Shown: in pieces, positions 52,761 through 63,934 of the stretch
Layout of the letters: every line of letters begins with the position of its first letter
How positions within the stretch are numbered: position 1 is the first letter of the stretch
DNA from: Liolophura sinensis
Taxonomy: Eukaryota > Mollusca > Polyplacophora > Chitonida > Chitonidae
Direction of reading: 5' to 3'
DNA length: 64,000 nucleotides
Assembly: GCF_032854445.1 (NCBI RefSeq)
Contig: NC_088307.1
Span: 3,782,001-3,846,000, forward strand
Notes under the pieces: model-generated
Database searches by the model: none
The model's input: only the letters and a program-made list of their open reading frames with translations
What the model was told of the DNA's origin: nothing
Translations under genes and position numbers: made by a program

Positions 52761-53744
52761 ACGAACAGTTCACCCAACAGCTGAGGCACTGACCTCAGGT
52801 TGACATTGGTAGCACGCAGTCCTGTGTATAAAAACTGTCAAAATGGACCACTGGCTTGGCGAGGAAGTCATTTAACTTTAATCCATTAAATTAACATTTA
52901 TTAAAACATACATGTCATGCGTGCAGTTTTCATCTCCTTATCATCAAGCCTCTGTCGGTACATAGATTAAAATGACCCTGGGGAATAAAGATGCATATAT
53001 AAACCGTTAGGCTACATGTAGGCTACCTTAACATAAAAGCATAGATGTTGAACTTTGACTGCGCAGGGGCAGATGAGCCACCTAAGTTAAAAATTACTTA
53101 TATAAGTATGCAAATGTTTGACTGTGAGGTGTCTGAACTGACGTCATTTATCCTACTTTTGAGCACTAAAAACTTCTAGATGAGACGTCTGCTTCGGGGA
53201 TTTATTTACAGCTCGAAAAAAAAACTTGGCTGAGAAAAATGGAGCATATTTACCGCCACACAGATAGAATGTAGAGCAAATGAGAAATAGAGCGGAGTGA
53301 ATCTGAACCGTCCAATCGTCTTATCTGTTCCTGGAAAGACATGTGCACTGCTCTCATAACGTCCAATGAGGGTTTGCGCATCATTGTTTGTAATCATTTT
53401 GAAATGGAAACAAAAGGCACTGGATGATTGATTTCATGACTGACTTATTGATTGGTGCTAAAAAAAATTGCCTTTAACATAATTGCACTTCTTTACTTAA
53501 TTTTGCCAATAGTCGTGGTGCTGTAATTGACGGATAAGCTGACATTTAATCATTTACATGAACGTTTAGAATAATTTCCTTTTGTATGAATTCACCGGTA
53601 ACAATTTGCCAACTCTCACGCTCTCGTCGCTTATCTGTTTTTATTCTACATGATGTAGTCATTTGGAAGAAATACATGTCGTGATTCTCCAAGACGTTTT
53701 GGGTGTAATTAATTTTTATCGATTTGGAAATAACATACACTGGA
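52761..53744. other. Intergenic DNA with a family D fragment
   Basis: Around 53530-53615 (- strand) there is a diverged family-D piece (ATTTACATGAACGTTTAG, CACCGGTAACAATTTGCC). Nothing else is supported. Confidence 0.4.
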
Positions 53745-54335
53745 GGATTTATTGATTGATAGATTCATGAATGTTTAACGCTGTGCTTAAGAATTTTTCA
53801 CTGACATAAGATTGCCCAGAGTGCCCAGAGTACCGAGAGTGCCCAGAGTACCGAGAGTGCCCGGAGTACGGAGAGTTCCCGGAGTACCGAGAGTGCCCGG
53901 AGTGCACGGAATGCCAGGAGTGCCGTGAATGCCCGGAGTGCACGGAATGCCTTGAATGCCCTGAGTGCATGGAGTGCCCGGAATGCCTGGAGTGCCGGTA
54001 GTGCCGGTAGTGCCGAGAGTGCCTGGAGTGCCAGGAATGCCCAGAGTACCCGCAGTAAACCACAGATTCGAACATGCGACCTCATTTTTCAATAGTATCA
54101 GTGAGCCAGCGTTTAAACCGGGTGCCGGAGTGCCCGCAGTACTCAGAGTGCTCTGAGTACCCGCAGTGCCCGCAGTTCCCGGAATGCCCGGAGTGCATGG
54201 AGTGCCCGGAATGCTGGGAGTGCCCGGAGTGCCCAGAGTACCCGGAATAAACCACAGATTCGAACATGCGACCTCATTTTTCAATAGTATCAATGAGCCA
54301 ACGTTTTAACCATCTTACCCAGCGAGGCACAGGTA
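53745..54335 (-). mobile_element. SINE family C with internal 9-bp minisatellite and duplicated head
   Basis: Read on the - strand, a tRNA-like head (CCTCGCTGGGTAAGATGG, box B GCATGTTCGAATCTGTGG) occurs twice, at about 54330-54245 and again at about 54115-54055. Each is followed by GAGTGCCCGG-type repeats. The 3' end (53745-53812) reads GTCAGTGAAAAATTCTTAAG and GCGTTAAACATTCATGAATC, a SINE-like terminus. Confidence 0.65.
53808..54250. repeat. 9/18-bp minisatellite, two blocks
   Basis: The unit is a variant of GTGCCCGGA or GAGTACCGA. Blocks lie at 53808-54055 and about 54120-54245, separated by the second SINE-C head copy. Frames through it on both strands are repeat by-products. Confidence 0.9.
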
Positions 54336-54939
54336 CTACATTGTTGGCAAACTACAGTAGGCCTGCATATCTATTAAAATAGATAACGTTATAAGTCTTC
54401 ACAGGCTGTGGCCTTGGAATGCACAAGTATGTAGACCTACCACTTCAGGAGTTATTGTTTGCAAACCGACTGAAGTAGAACGTTAGAGTCCACTGATGGA
54501 ATACTTAGGTGGGAGAAATAAAACGTACCATGTTTCTAGTGAGCAAACTACAATCCGACCTTGTACCAGTTTACAGTGTTATACATTACACGTGGAAAAT
54601 GATCATAGTCACGGAGAGAGAACTATTTCTTTAAGTGCGACCCATCACAATACGTCACGCTTGGGGATGTGCGTGTTAACTGCGTACATTTACACACAAA
54701 AAAGGAATCATCTAAGAGCAGTGTTAAAAGAGGGAGCTTTTAAATCCTTTGCCCAGCGTTCATTTGCATTTCATGGACGAAGAATGATGTCTGTTCATAC
54801 ACGTAATATTGGGATTTCAGGCTTGAGTTCCTAAAACCCTTTGTGAAATAAACAAAGGGCAAAGTAATGCATTTCAAGCCCAACCTGAAATGCATCCAAA
54901 CTTCGGCTTAGTATCCACACAAAATGTATATCTCACATA

Positions 54940-55100
54940 AGAGGCTACAGACTAGGGAGTAAACCAAAAGCAGCGACGACTATGTGATAGTCGTTCATTA
55001 GTCATACCAAATATTACAGGTGAAATTCAGACTCTTAAATAACTACCTCAGTCAGGGTTTATTCTGACTGTTGATGTTAACCATTAAATAGTAGGAACTT
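54940..55100 (+). repeat. Dispersed repeat family D, + strand
   Basis: AGGGAGTAAACCAAAAGCAG, CGACGACTATGTGATAGTCG, ACCTCAGTCAGGGTTTATTC and AACCATTAAATAGTAGG align with the other D copies. Confidence 0.65.
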
Positions 55101-55734
55101 ATACAAGCCACCACCCCCTCCCTCTCCCCCCCCCCCCCCCTTCCATTGTACCACTCACGTAGTATGTTAGTTATGCATGATGCGGAATACATGCCATACG
55201 TCCTTACTGCACATCGTATTTCTAATACATATAACTGTCAGGTCAAACTGGTTCTAGTGTACGAGTGCACCTGCGGTTTTGTGGTAGGCCTAACAATTTC
55301 TCTTATATTAAGATAGCAACATTTCCGTGTGAGTTCTATGCTACAATGAACAGCATGTATGTGTATGACACTGAGTTTTACGTGACACGGTGTATTTATG
55401 GGGGGGTAAGTTGTGCAGGCAATGTGCTAGGGTTCTCTCCCTTTGAACACATACCCGCCAAAACTAGCCTTCACGCGTCAGAGTTTGAATCTGATAACAT
55501 TTTGTTCAATAATCTAAGTGGATCTGAAAAATAACGACAAAATGCCAAACTTTATGTGAATATATCTTAAACGCTGTTTGTCTGCGGTGAGTCAAAAAGG
55601 TGTCAAACGAAAGGCGGTAGTTTACTTTTTTGCGTTTTGGTACAGTTTTGACTCGAGACACTTTGGACCCTTGAGTGTCCTTCACTTAGCTGTATTGGAT
55701 ACTTCTGTTAAAACAAAATACTTAAGGTTACATC

Positions 55735-55850
55735 ATGCATGGAGAGTAACACCAGAGCAACGACGACAGTGTGATACTAGGAAAATGGTCAGACATGACT
55801 GGTGAAATCTGGCGTCTTGTCATACAGAGCCAATTTTCGTAAAATCAAAG
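55735..55850 (+). repeat. Dispersed repeat family D fragment, + strand
   Basis: AGAGTAACACCAGAGCAACG, ACGACAGTGTGATACTAGG and GGTGAAATCTGGCGTCTTGTC match the first half of family D. Confidence 0.65.
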
Positions 55851-56898
55851 ATTCAGTTAAGCGACTGACAAGCTGAGTGAGAGTCTGAACGACATCCCTG
55901 ATGCAAACATTTTTGTGGATAACAGCGTCTTATATTTCAAGATATCAGCGTTGCTGCATGGATTCACTTCCTTAAGTTATATCAAGTACTGACCTGGAAA
56001 TGTTTGTATCCTGGTACAGAGGAAGCTATTTCGTACGAAACTGCTGGTGACTCATTAACACAAATTCTTTAAAAAGAAAATGAAAAAAAAAAAAAACAAT
56101 AAAAAAAGGCCGAGTACGCGTGTAAAAGGGAACTACCAGTCCGGAAGAACGGTCAACAATCCATACAAATATTAGGATTTCAGGCTTGAATTCCTAAAAC
56201 CTTTGTCTGCAGCAATACAAATGCAACTGTTAACACAACAACCGTGTAACTGTAAATTCATTGATGCGTAGAACGCCCATGCAATGAATATTGATGCGTA
56301 CACTGTCTCGAACCCAATGTTAAAGGATACATGAAATCTTTGGTTTTTATTTAACAAAGCTTTCTTCTTCGGGTTAAATTGTTTTTAAACTACAGTTTTC
56401 CCAAAGCTCCATCCGAAAATTAAGTAGTCTGCTGTGCTGACGTCAACGGTGATAGATATCAAAACAACTCTGATGTGGAAGAGCCCGAATCGGGGGTGCT
56501 GAGCTGGTCCCGCGTTCACAATATGTTTATTGATGACGCTTTTTCCTAATAATTTCATTCCACTGACGGAAAATATGAATAAAATAGAGGGTTTGTTAAA
56601 AAATGTAAAACATGCCTCGAAAAATGAATTTTCAAAGCATTTTTGGCACATCTGTCTTAAAACCAACGTGCTCCTAAAAACCAAGCTCTTCGTTTTACAG
56701 TACCTTTTCATGTATCTTATAAGCCAATTATTGAAGACATCTATGATGGAGTGTCACATGTCCTGAATTTACCAGAAGTTAAAAGTGCGGTGTGTAATGG
56801 TTATAAGATGTATGAAGGCATATATGTATGTTTGCGTTTTTTATGTCGTTCTTAGCAATTTATGATTGTCATTTGGCCAAGTGGAGTCATTATATGTG
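55851..56898. other. Intergenic DNA
   Basis: An A-rich run near 56080 and overlapping frames at 56385-56766 without recognisable content. Confidence 0.4.
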
Positions 56899-57439
56899 TA
56901 TATATCGGGTGGGCATTAAAAAATGGGCTGTACTTTGATGCTGCATTCCTCCATTATCCTTTGTTCAAACCCTTTCAAACTTAAGACATTCAAATGGCAT
57001 GATTTTGTTAATATACCGACCAGTTTTCAAGGTCATAGCTTGAGTAGCCTGTACACAGGGTTAAAATGAAAAAACGCCCGCTCCAGTGACCCACATTGCA
57101 TTACCTGTCAGGTGTCACGCGTAGAGCGCGCTGCACCTGTGTGACAAGCGTCAATCAAGTGTCGTCTGGAAAAATTGTCTGGCTCTAATGTCAGAGAAAC
57201 CCTTCTGCCACATAGGCACAAGTTTTGCTGAATCAAGAGGGTTTTCTCTGCGGTGGACAAGGAATTGATCACCAGAAATCTGAAAAAGAAGTCTTAAAGG
57301 ATAAAATTGAAATTTGGTCTGTATACTTAAGACATAATGGCTTTTGAGTGTGTAAATTTTTAGAAGCTGACGTAAGAGGGTTTTGGAGATACTGAGTGTC
57401 AAAGTACGGGCCATTGTTTTTATGCCCACCCGATATATA
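56899..57439. mobile_element. Non-autonomous DNA transposon (MITE-like), about 541 bp
   Basis: Terminal inverted repeats of about 40 bp: the left begins TATATATCGGGTGGGCAT and continues to GGGCTGTACTTTGA, and the right ends ATGCCCACCCGATATATA after TCAAAGTACGGGCC. The TATA ends allow a TA target-site duplication, as in Tc1/mariner-type elements. The interior shows no transposase. Confidence 0.75.
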
Positions 57440-57444
57440 CCGGT

Positions 57445-57702
57445 ACTGAGGGTTCTCGTGGCGGAGCGAGTTTATGCTGCCAATGCACTGCCGCCACTGA
57501 AGTATAATGTCCGATTCAATCACAGTATACTGATACCGGACCATCCAGTCCTGTTTCCTTGCTCTAATATCTCAGTGTTGAGCGACAATCGAAGCAGTAA
57601 CAAGTACCATTTTTAAAGTCTTTAGTATGACCAGACCCGGGTTTGATCCCCGGTCTCTCGACTTCAAGGTGGACGCTATAAACATTAGGCCACCGAACCG
57701 GT
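57445..57702 (-). mobile_element. SINE family B, - strand, 3' truncated
   Basis: On the - strand, the head CCGGTTCGGTGGCCTAATG and box B GGATCAAACCCGGGTCTGG are followed by a body that aligns with 32114-32255. A single copy of the segment corresponding to the 80-bp unit (GGCGGAGCGAGTTTATGC, GCCGCCACTGAAGTATAATG) follows. It abuts the DNA transposon at 57439. Confidence 0.75.
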
Positions 57703-58609
57703 AACTTAGGAATGATGCATTGGGAAGAGTGGCTCTGACACATTGGTTAAGAAATTAATCATTTGAGATGTATAGGTTGAAATCTCAACATTTATTATGA
57801 TAATATAATGGTAACTGTATTGTCATATGATTTATGTTCTAATATCTGTATCATCCATCACTTTAAGAAGACTTGTGTTTCTTTTGTAGGCCGTCGTTCC
57901 AACCCAATCCGTGTATGCATGGTCGTTTTTAAACCCAGGTGGAAAATCCATTACCCCATATCTAAACAAAATACTTATCTCCTGCCCAGTAAATGTGTAA
58001 CATTCGTTTCTCGCGCATCTTCTCACAGCATGCAAACAGCAGTGGCTAGTGTAAGAGCTATAATTATAGCTATTAGATATGATTTGATTTTGGGTTTCCT
58101 TTGGGTCCATAAAGTTTGAACCGAACAGTTCGTTTCGGCTGAGGTGTGGATTCAAAATGTCTTAAAAATTTAGCCTCGATATTGTCCACGTGAACACATG
58201 CTCGATTATCATCAAAGTTGTGCGCTCTGTGTGCAAATCATAGGATAGCCTGTAGGCAGAAAACGACGATGAGAAAGGATACAATATAATGACTGATAAT
58301 ATCTTAAACGGAAATAGACTACAAATTTTCATGGGCCATGGTGATATCTGCACTTAGAAGTTAAGCTGATATAATGTATCTGAGGGACCTGAAAAGCAAA
58401 TTGTTTTGATTTTTTTCCGTTGATTTGTAATTTTATGAAAACAGCACATACAGATAATAACCAGATGAAGATAATAACATTTCCTCTTGTGTGTTAATTG
58501 CCCTGGGGACTTTATATAAGAGATGGCATACGGATGACTGGTTAGTACTGCTTGTTACAAGGTCATCATTTCTGCACGCGTTAGCACCACTATCTTTGTA
58601 TAGGCTAGA
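57703..58609. other. Intergenic DNA
   Basis: No supported gene or repeat. Confidence 0.35.
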
Positions 58610-58765
58610 TAGGGGGCCTCCATGGCCATGGTGGTTAGCATGCTAGCAAGGCGCAAAGACCCAGCTGTGTCCCACCAATGCACTCGCTGTGAGTTCAAAT
58701 CCAGCTGGTGGCTTCCACTCCGGCCGTACGTGAGAAGGTTCTGCAGCAACCTACGGATGGTAGGT
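58610..58765 (+). mobile_element. SINE family A with tRNA-like head, + strand, 3' truncated
   Basis: Box A region GGCCATGGTGGTTAGCATGC and box B region GTGAGTTCAAATCCAGCTGG are followed by CACTCCGGCCGTACGTGAG and CAGCAACCTACGGATGG. It stops before the GC-rich middle. This is the clearest family-A head in the window. Confidence 0.8.
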
Positions 58766-58844
58766 TCACTCACTCTACAAAACTATACATTAATTTTTTG
58801 ACGAAAACATTACGCTTGGTCAGCTTGACAAATTCTTAAATATA

Positions 58845-58998
58845 TAAATAACTACAGCGTGGGGATTAACACCAGAAGGGAGATGTCAATGTGATATTTA
58901 ATGAATGATGACACCAAACCGGTGAAATCCGGTCTCGGGTCAATTTACCTGTATGGGCTTATTATAACTAAACATAGTAGCAGCTTATTCGCCCCCAA
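58845..58998 (+). repeat. Dispersed repeat family D, + strand
   Basis: CTACAGCGTGGGGATTAAC, AATGTGATATTTAATGAATG, AACCGGTGAAATCCGGTC and GGTCAATTTACCTGTATGGG match family D. Confidence 0.65.
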
Positions 58999-59009
58999 GC
59001 AGCATGGCG

Positions 59010-59195
59010 AAAATTATTTATTTATTTGGTGTTTTTGGTGTTTTACGCTGTCTGGTGTTTTGGTGTTTTATGCCGTACTCTAGAATATTTCACTTATACG
59101 ACGGCGGCCAACATTATGGTGGGAGAAAAACCGGGCAATTGCTGGCAGACCTTTCCACGTACTGCCAGAGTGGAAGCAGTATGAGATGAACTTGA
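59010..59195 (-). mobile_element. SINE family A, - strand
   Basis: A TTATTTATTTATTTGG tail, TATGCCGTACTCTAGAATAT, GGCGGCCAACATTATGGTGG and CAGACCTTTCCACGTACTGC follow the reverse family-A order. A short GGTGTTTTGGTGTTTTA duplication lies near the 3' end. Confidence 0.8.
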
Positions 59196-59449
59196 CCATC
59201 GCGTAAGCAGAATTAGCTAAAAAAAATGCAGTGAGGTCATTGACAATTTATTGGTCATTGTACTCAATAAACATTAACACGAAAACAATGTAATGGACCA
59301 GGCCTGTGCGCACATGACCGTTAGAAAAGCATGGAGAATCTATGTTACTTCAAAGTTAGACCTCTATTGATCACCGTGATTGACTTGATTTATTTCCTAC
59401 TATAAATACATAACACGTTTGAGTTGTGTTTCATAAGGATCTTTTTATG

Positions 59450-59595
59450 ATCGAACCTGTCATATACCAGTACAAAAACCTTAAAGCCACAGCAGAGGCA
59501 GCCAGATGTGGGGTTGAACCGGTGACTTCATTGGCTAATAGGCAGATAACTGTATAACGAGTCGGCACTTTAGCATCTGAGCCCATCATAATAGG
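59450..59595 (-). mobile_element. tRNA-like SINE head, - strand (unassigned family)
   Basis: In reverse, TGCCGACTCGTTATACAG and GTCACCGGTTCAACCCCAC form a head with a good box B, followed by ATCTGGCTGCCTCTGCTGTG and CTTTAAGG. Confidence 0.45.
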
Positions 59596-61049
59596 AAAGT
59601 TTCACTGGCTATTTGTCAGAAAAGAATCTCTAACATGCACTCGGCTTCATATAACTGTGTTAACGACTGGTATCCGAATATCTCTTTCGACGCATATATC
59701 TACGCCCACCAGTTTCTCGTCTACTGTTTTAGGTGTTTTAGGGTAGCTGAGCCTGGCTGGTTCTATCTCGCTCACCTTAAACCTTGGTGACCATGAGCTG
59801 TGATCAGGGCTCTTGTCGCCCTTTGTGGCCTTACGTTCGTTTTGGGACTAATATAGCTATGAGTTGAGTCCCAGGTACATAGAAGGCTATTTGTACACGA
59901 ATTGACTACTGATTTCACTCATTCGCCTAGAACATACCTTGTGTCTTTCCAATATCATTGAAAACAGCTGACTGCTTCTCTTGCACGATTCCGTCCTAAT
60001 TTCCTACTTTATGCACTTTATTTAGTTGTTTGTGTTTAAAGTGGTTTTTGTAATTGGCCTTGTGATTATTGACCTGGAAAATATGGTATTTGTTCTCCAT
60101 ACACATGGGCAAATAAGTTTCTTTGCTTTTTTCTAGGAATTATATTCTTAAAAAAATAACGCAATCCAAAAGTGAACAGCTTCACGTGACAGACATACTG
60201 TGGAACGGCAGGTACGGGTAGTCGAGAGTTGTTAGGCATTTCATTTAGCTAAGTAATACAGTCTATCTACAATCTAAATAGGCACAGCCAAATAACTGTC
60301 TCACAAGGTACGATAAACTCTAATGACAGCAGCGTTACTGGCTTCCGTACAAATAAACTTCATCTATCCGATCATGGAAGACTAGGGGTCATTAGTACTT
60401 GTAAAGCTACTTGCTACGTCCAATTAATCTTGGGGCAAGACTTTACCTCTAAGATCAAGGCCAACAATTTTTTTTGACCTGTATAATAAAGTTTGTACTT
60501 TGGCTGCTATGATGTGTGTAATTGTAGACTCTCTAGACCTAAGCCTACATGTGTTGCTGTTCTTTGAAGAGACATTTTACCTGTATTTATCACGACGATA
60601 AAGACGTCACCTCAGGTATAGCTAACATGACCTTTCCGTCGCCTCAGGACCCATCCTATGGGCTTACCAAGTCACCTGTGGTGTGACCTAGTAAACGGTA
60701 ATATCAAACACTGGATTAATGGAGTCAAGGCCAAACTGTATAACTTTACGGTCGTCATGTTCATGTGTTACAAAGACCTGAGTCTACCTTCTGGCCTCCA
60801 GTCAATTTACTTTAGTTAGGGTTTTGTTCATGCAAATGAAATGAACAAAAGAAAGTTACACTTAAAGAAAAAATGCAATGATGTTTCTGGTCTAGGATTA
60901 CCCAAAATGTGTTGGATGATCACATTACAAAAAAAAACACAACTTTTACATAACAAAATTACAAAGGGACCAGGCCTTCGGGCGCCTTGGTCCACAAGCT
61001 GAAGTCTGGTTTATGCAGTGATTCAGTATAAAAAGAAATATAGCATAAA
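59596..61049. other. Intergenic DNA
   Basis: No supported gene. Frames are short and interrupted. Confidence 0.4.
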
Positions 61050-61260
61050 GTTACACCTCATTGTCCAGGAGAGTGTGATAGCTGGTAAATGGCCAAACAT
61101 ATAACGGGTGAAATCCAGCCTCTTGTCAATTTACCTCAGTTATGGTTTTAATTTGACTGTTCATGTAAATGCATAAATAGTGGCAATTTACATGCCCCAC
61201 AGCATCATGGCTTAAGCAGTATTAGGTTAAAAGTGAGGTGATTGCTACAATTTATTAGAC
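61050..61260 (+). repeat. Dispersed repeat family D, + strand, near full length
   Basis: AGTGTGATAGCTGGTAAATG, ACGGGTGAAATCCAGCCTC, TTGTCAATTTACCTCAGTTA, TAAATGCATAAATAGTGGC and AGCATCATGGCTTAAGCAG. Confidence 0.75.
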
Positions 61261-61449
61261 GCACTCACTGCGTCTAGAATTGCACAAAAAGCTGTGTTAT
61301 GAAACACATTTGATACAGATTTACACCGATGTTAGTTGCAGTTTATTAGACGTCGTGGATCTATAATTGCTCAATATGTTGTCCTGTGATCACATTTAAT
61401 AACGAACATATGTATGAAAACAGTACAAGCAAAGTAATACAGCATGTAC

Positions 61450-61705
61450 AGTAAAATTGAGATTAAGACAACAGAGTGATAGTTGGCAAATAGTTACGGC
61501 AATCTTGTCAATTTACCTCAGTTATAGTTTTATTCTAACTGTTGACGTAAATGCTTAAATAGTGGTAACTTACCTGTCCCCTAGCACAAGTTTGGTTTAA
61601 GCAGAATTATGTAAAACGTGAAATGATGTTATACTGGTATTTATTCAGACATTCAAAATACAAGGCCACAGGATGGGAATTAAAACCAGAGCAGCGACGA
61701 CAGTG
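61450..61705 (+). repeat. Dispersed repeat family D, two partial + copies
   Basis: The first copy (61465-61620) matches D from AGAGTGATAGTTGGC to the GCTTAAATAGTGGTAAC tail. A second start (ACCAGAGCAGCGACGACAG) follows at 61667-61705. Confidence 0.7.
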
Positions 61706-61995
61706 TGATAGCTGGGAATTTTTTTCTTTTGTTTTGTTTTTACTAATTACTTCTTCTTTTACTAATTGTTATGGGCAGTATTTTAACATTCACTGTGATA
61801 CTTATGAAGGCTTTTGCTTCTTGCATTTAATTGCTAGTTTGTATATACGAAATTTTATGTTTTATCCATTTTTAATTGCTGGGTTATATTTCAGAGGTTT
61901 ATGTTTTATATACATCTATTTACTGTTTTTTATTTATTGTCTTTCCTTTGCTTATTATTTGTAAGTGGGTCCTGTGGACCTGTACGGATTGAAAT
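61706..61995 (+). mobile_element. Probable 3' end of a non-LTR retrotransposon
   Basis: A T-rich, untranslatable-looking stretch (a 113-codon frame is mostly F/Y/I/L) ends in GGACCTGTACGGATTGAAATA and AATCAAATCAAA. That style of terminus, an AATAAA-like signal followed by short A-rich repeats, is common at the 3' ends of non-LTR retrotransposons. No reverse transcriptase is in the window. Confidence 0.4.
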
Positions 61996-63795
61996 AAATC
62001 AAATCAAAGCCATGTATCCACAAGTGGATCGTGGACGAATTGTCCTGTGGACCTGTACGGATTGAAATAAATCAAATCAAAGCCATGTATCCACAAGTGG
62101 ATCGTGGACGAATTGTCCTGTGGACCTGTACGGATTGAAATAAATCAAATCAAAGCCACGTATCCACAATCAGATCGTGGACGAATTGTCCTGTGGACCT
62201 GTATGGATTGAAATAAATCAAACCAAAGCAACGTATCCACAAGTGGATCGTGGACGAATTGTCCTGTGGACCTGTACGGATTGAAATAAATCAAATCAAA
62301 GCAACGTATCCACAAGTGGATCGTGGACGAATTGTCCTGTGGACCTGTACGGATTGAAATAAATCAAATCAAAGCCATGTATCCACAAGTGGATCGTGGA
62401 CGAATTGTCCTGTGGACCTGTACGGATTGAAATAAATCAAATCAAAGCCATGTTTTCACAAGTGGATCGTGGACGAATTGTCCTGTGGACCTGTACGGAT
62501 TGAAATAAATCAAATCAAAGCCATGTATCCACAAGTGAATCGTGGACGAATTGTCCTGTGAACCTGTACGGATTGAAATAAATCAAATCAAAGCCATCTT
62601 TTCACAAGTGGATCGTGGACGAATTATCCTGTGGACCTGTACGGATTGAAATAAATCAAATCAAAGCCATGTATCCACAAGTGGGTCGTGGACGAATTGT
62701 CCTGTGGACCTGTACGGATTGAAATAAATCAAATCAAAGCAACGTATCCACAAGTGGATCGTGGACGAATTGTCCTCTGGACCTGTACGGATTGAAATAA
62801 ATCAAATCAAAGCCATGTATCCACAAGTGGATCGTGGACGAATTGTCCTGTGGACCTGTACGGATTGAAATAAATCAAATCAAAGCCATGTATCCACAAG
62901 TGGATCGTGGACGAATTATCCTGTGGACCTGTACGGATTGAAATAAATCAGATCAAAGCAACGTATCCCCTAGTGGATCGTGGACGAATTGTCCTGTGGA
63001 CCTGTACGGATTGAAATAAATCAAATCAAAGCAACGTATCCACAAGTGGATCGTGGACGAATTGTCCTGTGGACCTGTACGGATTGAAATAAATCAAATC
63101 AAAGCCATGTATCCACAAGTGGATCGTGGACGAATTGTCCTGTGGACCTGTACGGATTGAAATAAATCAAATCAAAGCCATGTATCCACAAGTGGATCGT
63201 GGACGAATTGTCCTGTGGACCTGTACGGATTGAAATAAATCAGATCAAAGCAACGTATCCCCTAGTGGATCGTGGACGAATTGTCCTGTGGACCTGTACG
63301 GATTGAAATAAATCAAATCAAAGCAACGTATCCACAAGTGGATCGTGGACGAATTGTCCTCTGGACCTGTACGGATTGAAATAAATCAAATCAAAGTCAT
63401 TTATCCACAAGTGGATCGTGGACGAATTGTCCTGTGGACCTGTACGGATTGAAATAAGTCAAATCAAAGCAACGTATCCACAAGTGGATCGTGGACGAAT
63501 TGTCCTCTGGACCTGTACGGATTGAAATAGGTCAAATCAAAGCCATGTATCCACAAGTGAATCGTGGACGAATTGTCCTGTGAACCTGTGCGGATTGAAA
63601 TAAGTCAAATCAAAGCCATGTTTTCACAAGTGGATCGTGGACGAATTGTCCTGTGGACCTGTACGGATTGAAATAAATCAAATCAAAGCAACGTATCCAC
63701 AAGTGGGTCGTGGACGAATTGTCCTGTGGATCTGTACGGATTGAAATAAATCAAATCAAAGCCATGTATCCACAAGTGGGTCGTGGACGAATTGT
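61966..63795. repeat. 73-bp tandem array, about 25 copies
   Basis: The unit contains TCCTGTGGACCTGTACGGAT, TGAAATAAATCAAATCAAAG, CCATGTATCCACAAGTGG and ATCGTGGACGAATTG, recurring every 73 bp. Variants include GCAACGTATCC versus GCCATGTATCC and a distinctive CCCCTAGTGG unit that occurs twice (about 62968 and 63258, four units apart). Confidence 0.98.
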
Positions 63796-63830
63796 CTGAC
63801 TCAGTCAGAGCCTCAGGCATATGTTCCTGT

Positions 63831-63925
63831 GCTACTAAAACGTCAGGAATGCTTTCCAATGGAACATATAACCTGAGGCCTCAGGTTATATGTTCCATGG
63901 AAAGCATTCCTGACGTTTTAATAGC
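63831..63925. repeat. Near-perfect palindrome, about 42-bp arms, no spacer
   Basis: The left arm 63837-63878 and right arm 63879-63919 are exact reverse complements apart from one extra A in the left arm (CCAATGG versus CCATGG). Arms extend about 6 bp further (GCTACT/AATAGC) with one mismatch. The axis is GAGG|CCTC. A partial extra copy (CCTCAGGCATATGTTCC) lies at 63811-63827. Confidence 0.95.
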
Positions 63926-63934
63926 GGTTCATTT

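Noticed and set aside
53749-54293. Gly/Thr/Pro or His/Ser-rich repeat proteins on the - strand
   Set aside because: Three overlapping frames over a 9-bp minisatellite inside a SINE.
56385-56766. Overlapping frames on both strands (108 and 78 codons)
   Set aside because: Mutually antisense, no domain, AT-rich composition like the flanks.
61623-61964. 113-codon + strand frame rich in F, Y, I and L
   Set aside because: Comes from T-rich sequence that looks like a retrotransposon 3' UTR; it starts inside a family-D repeat.
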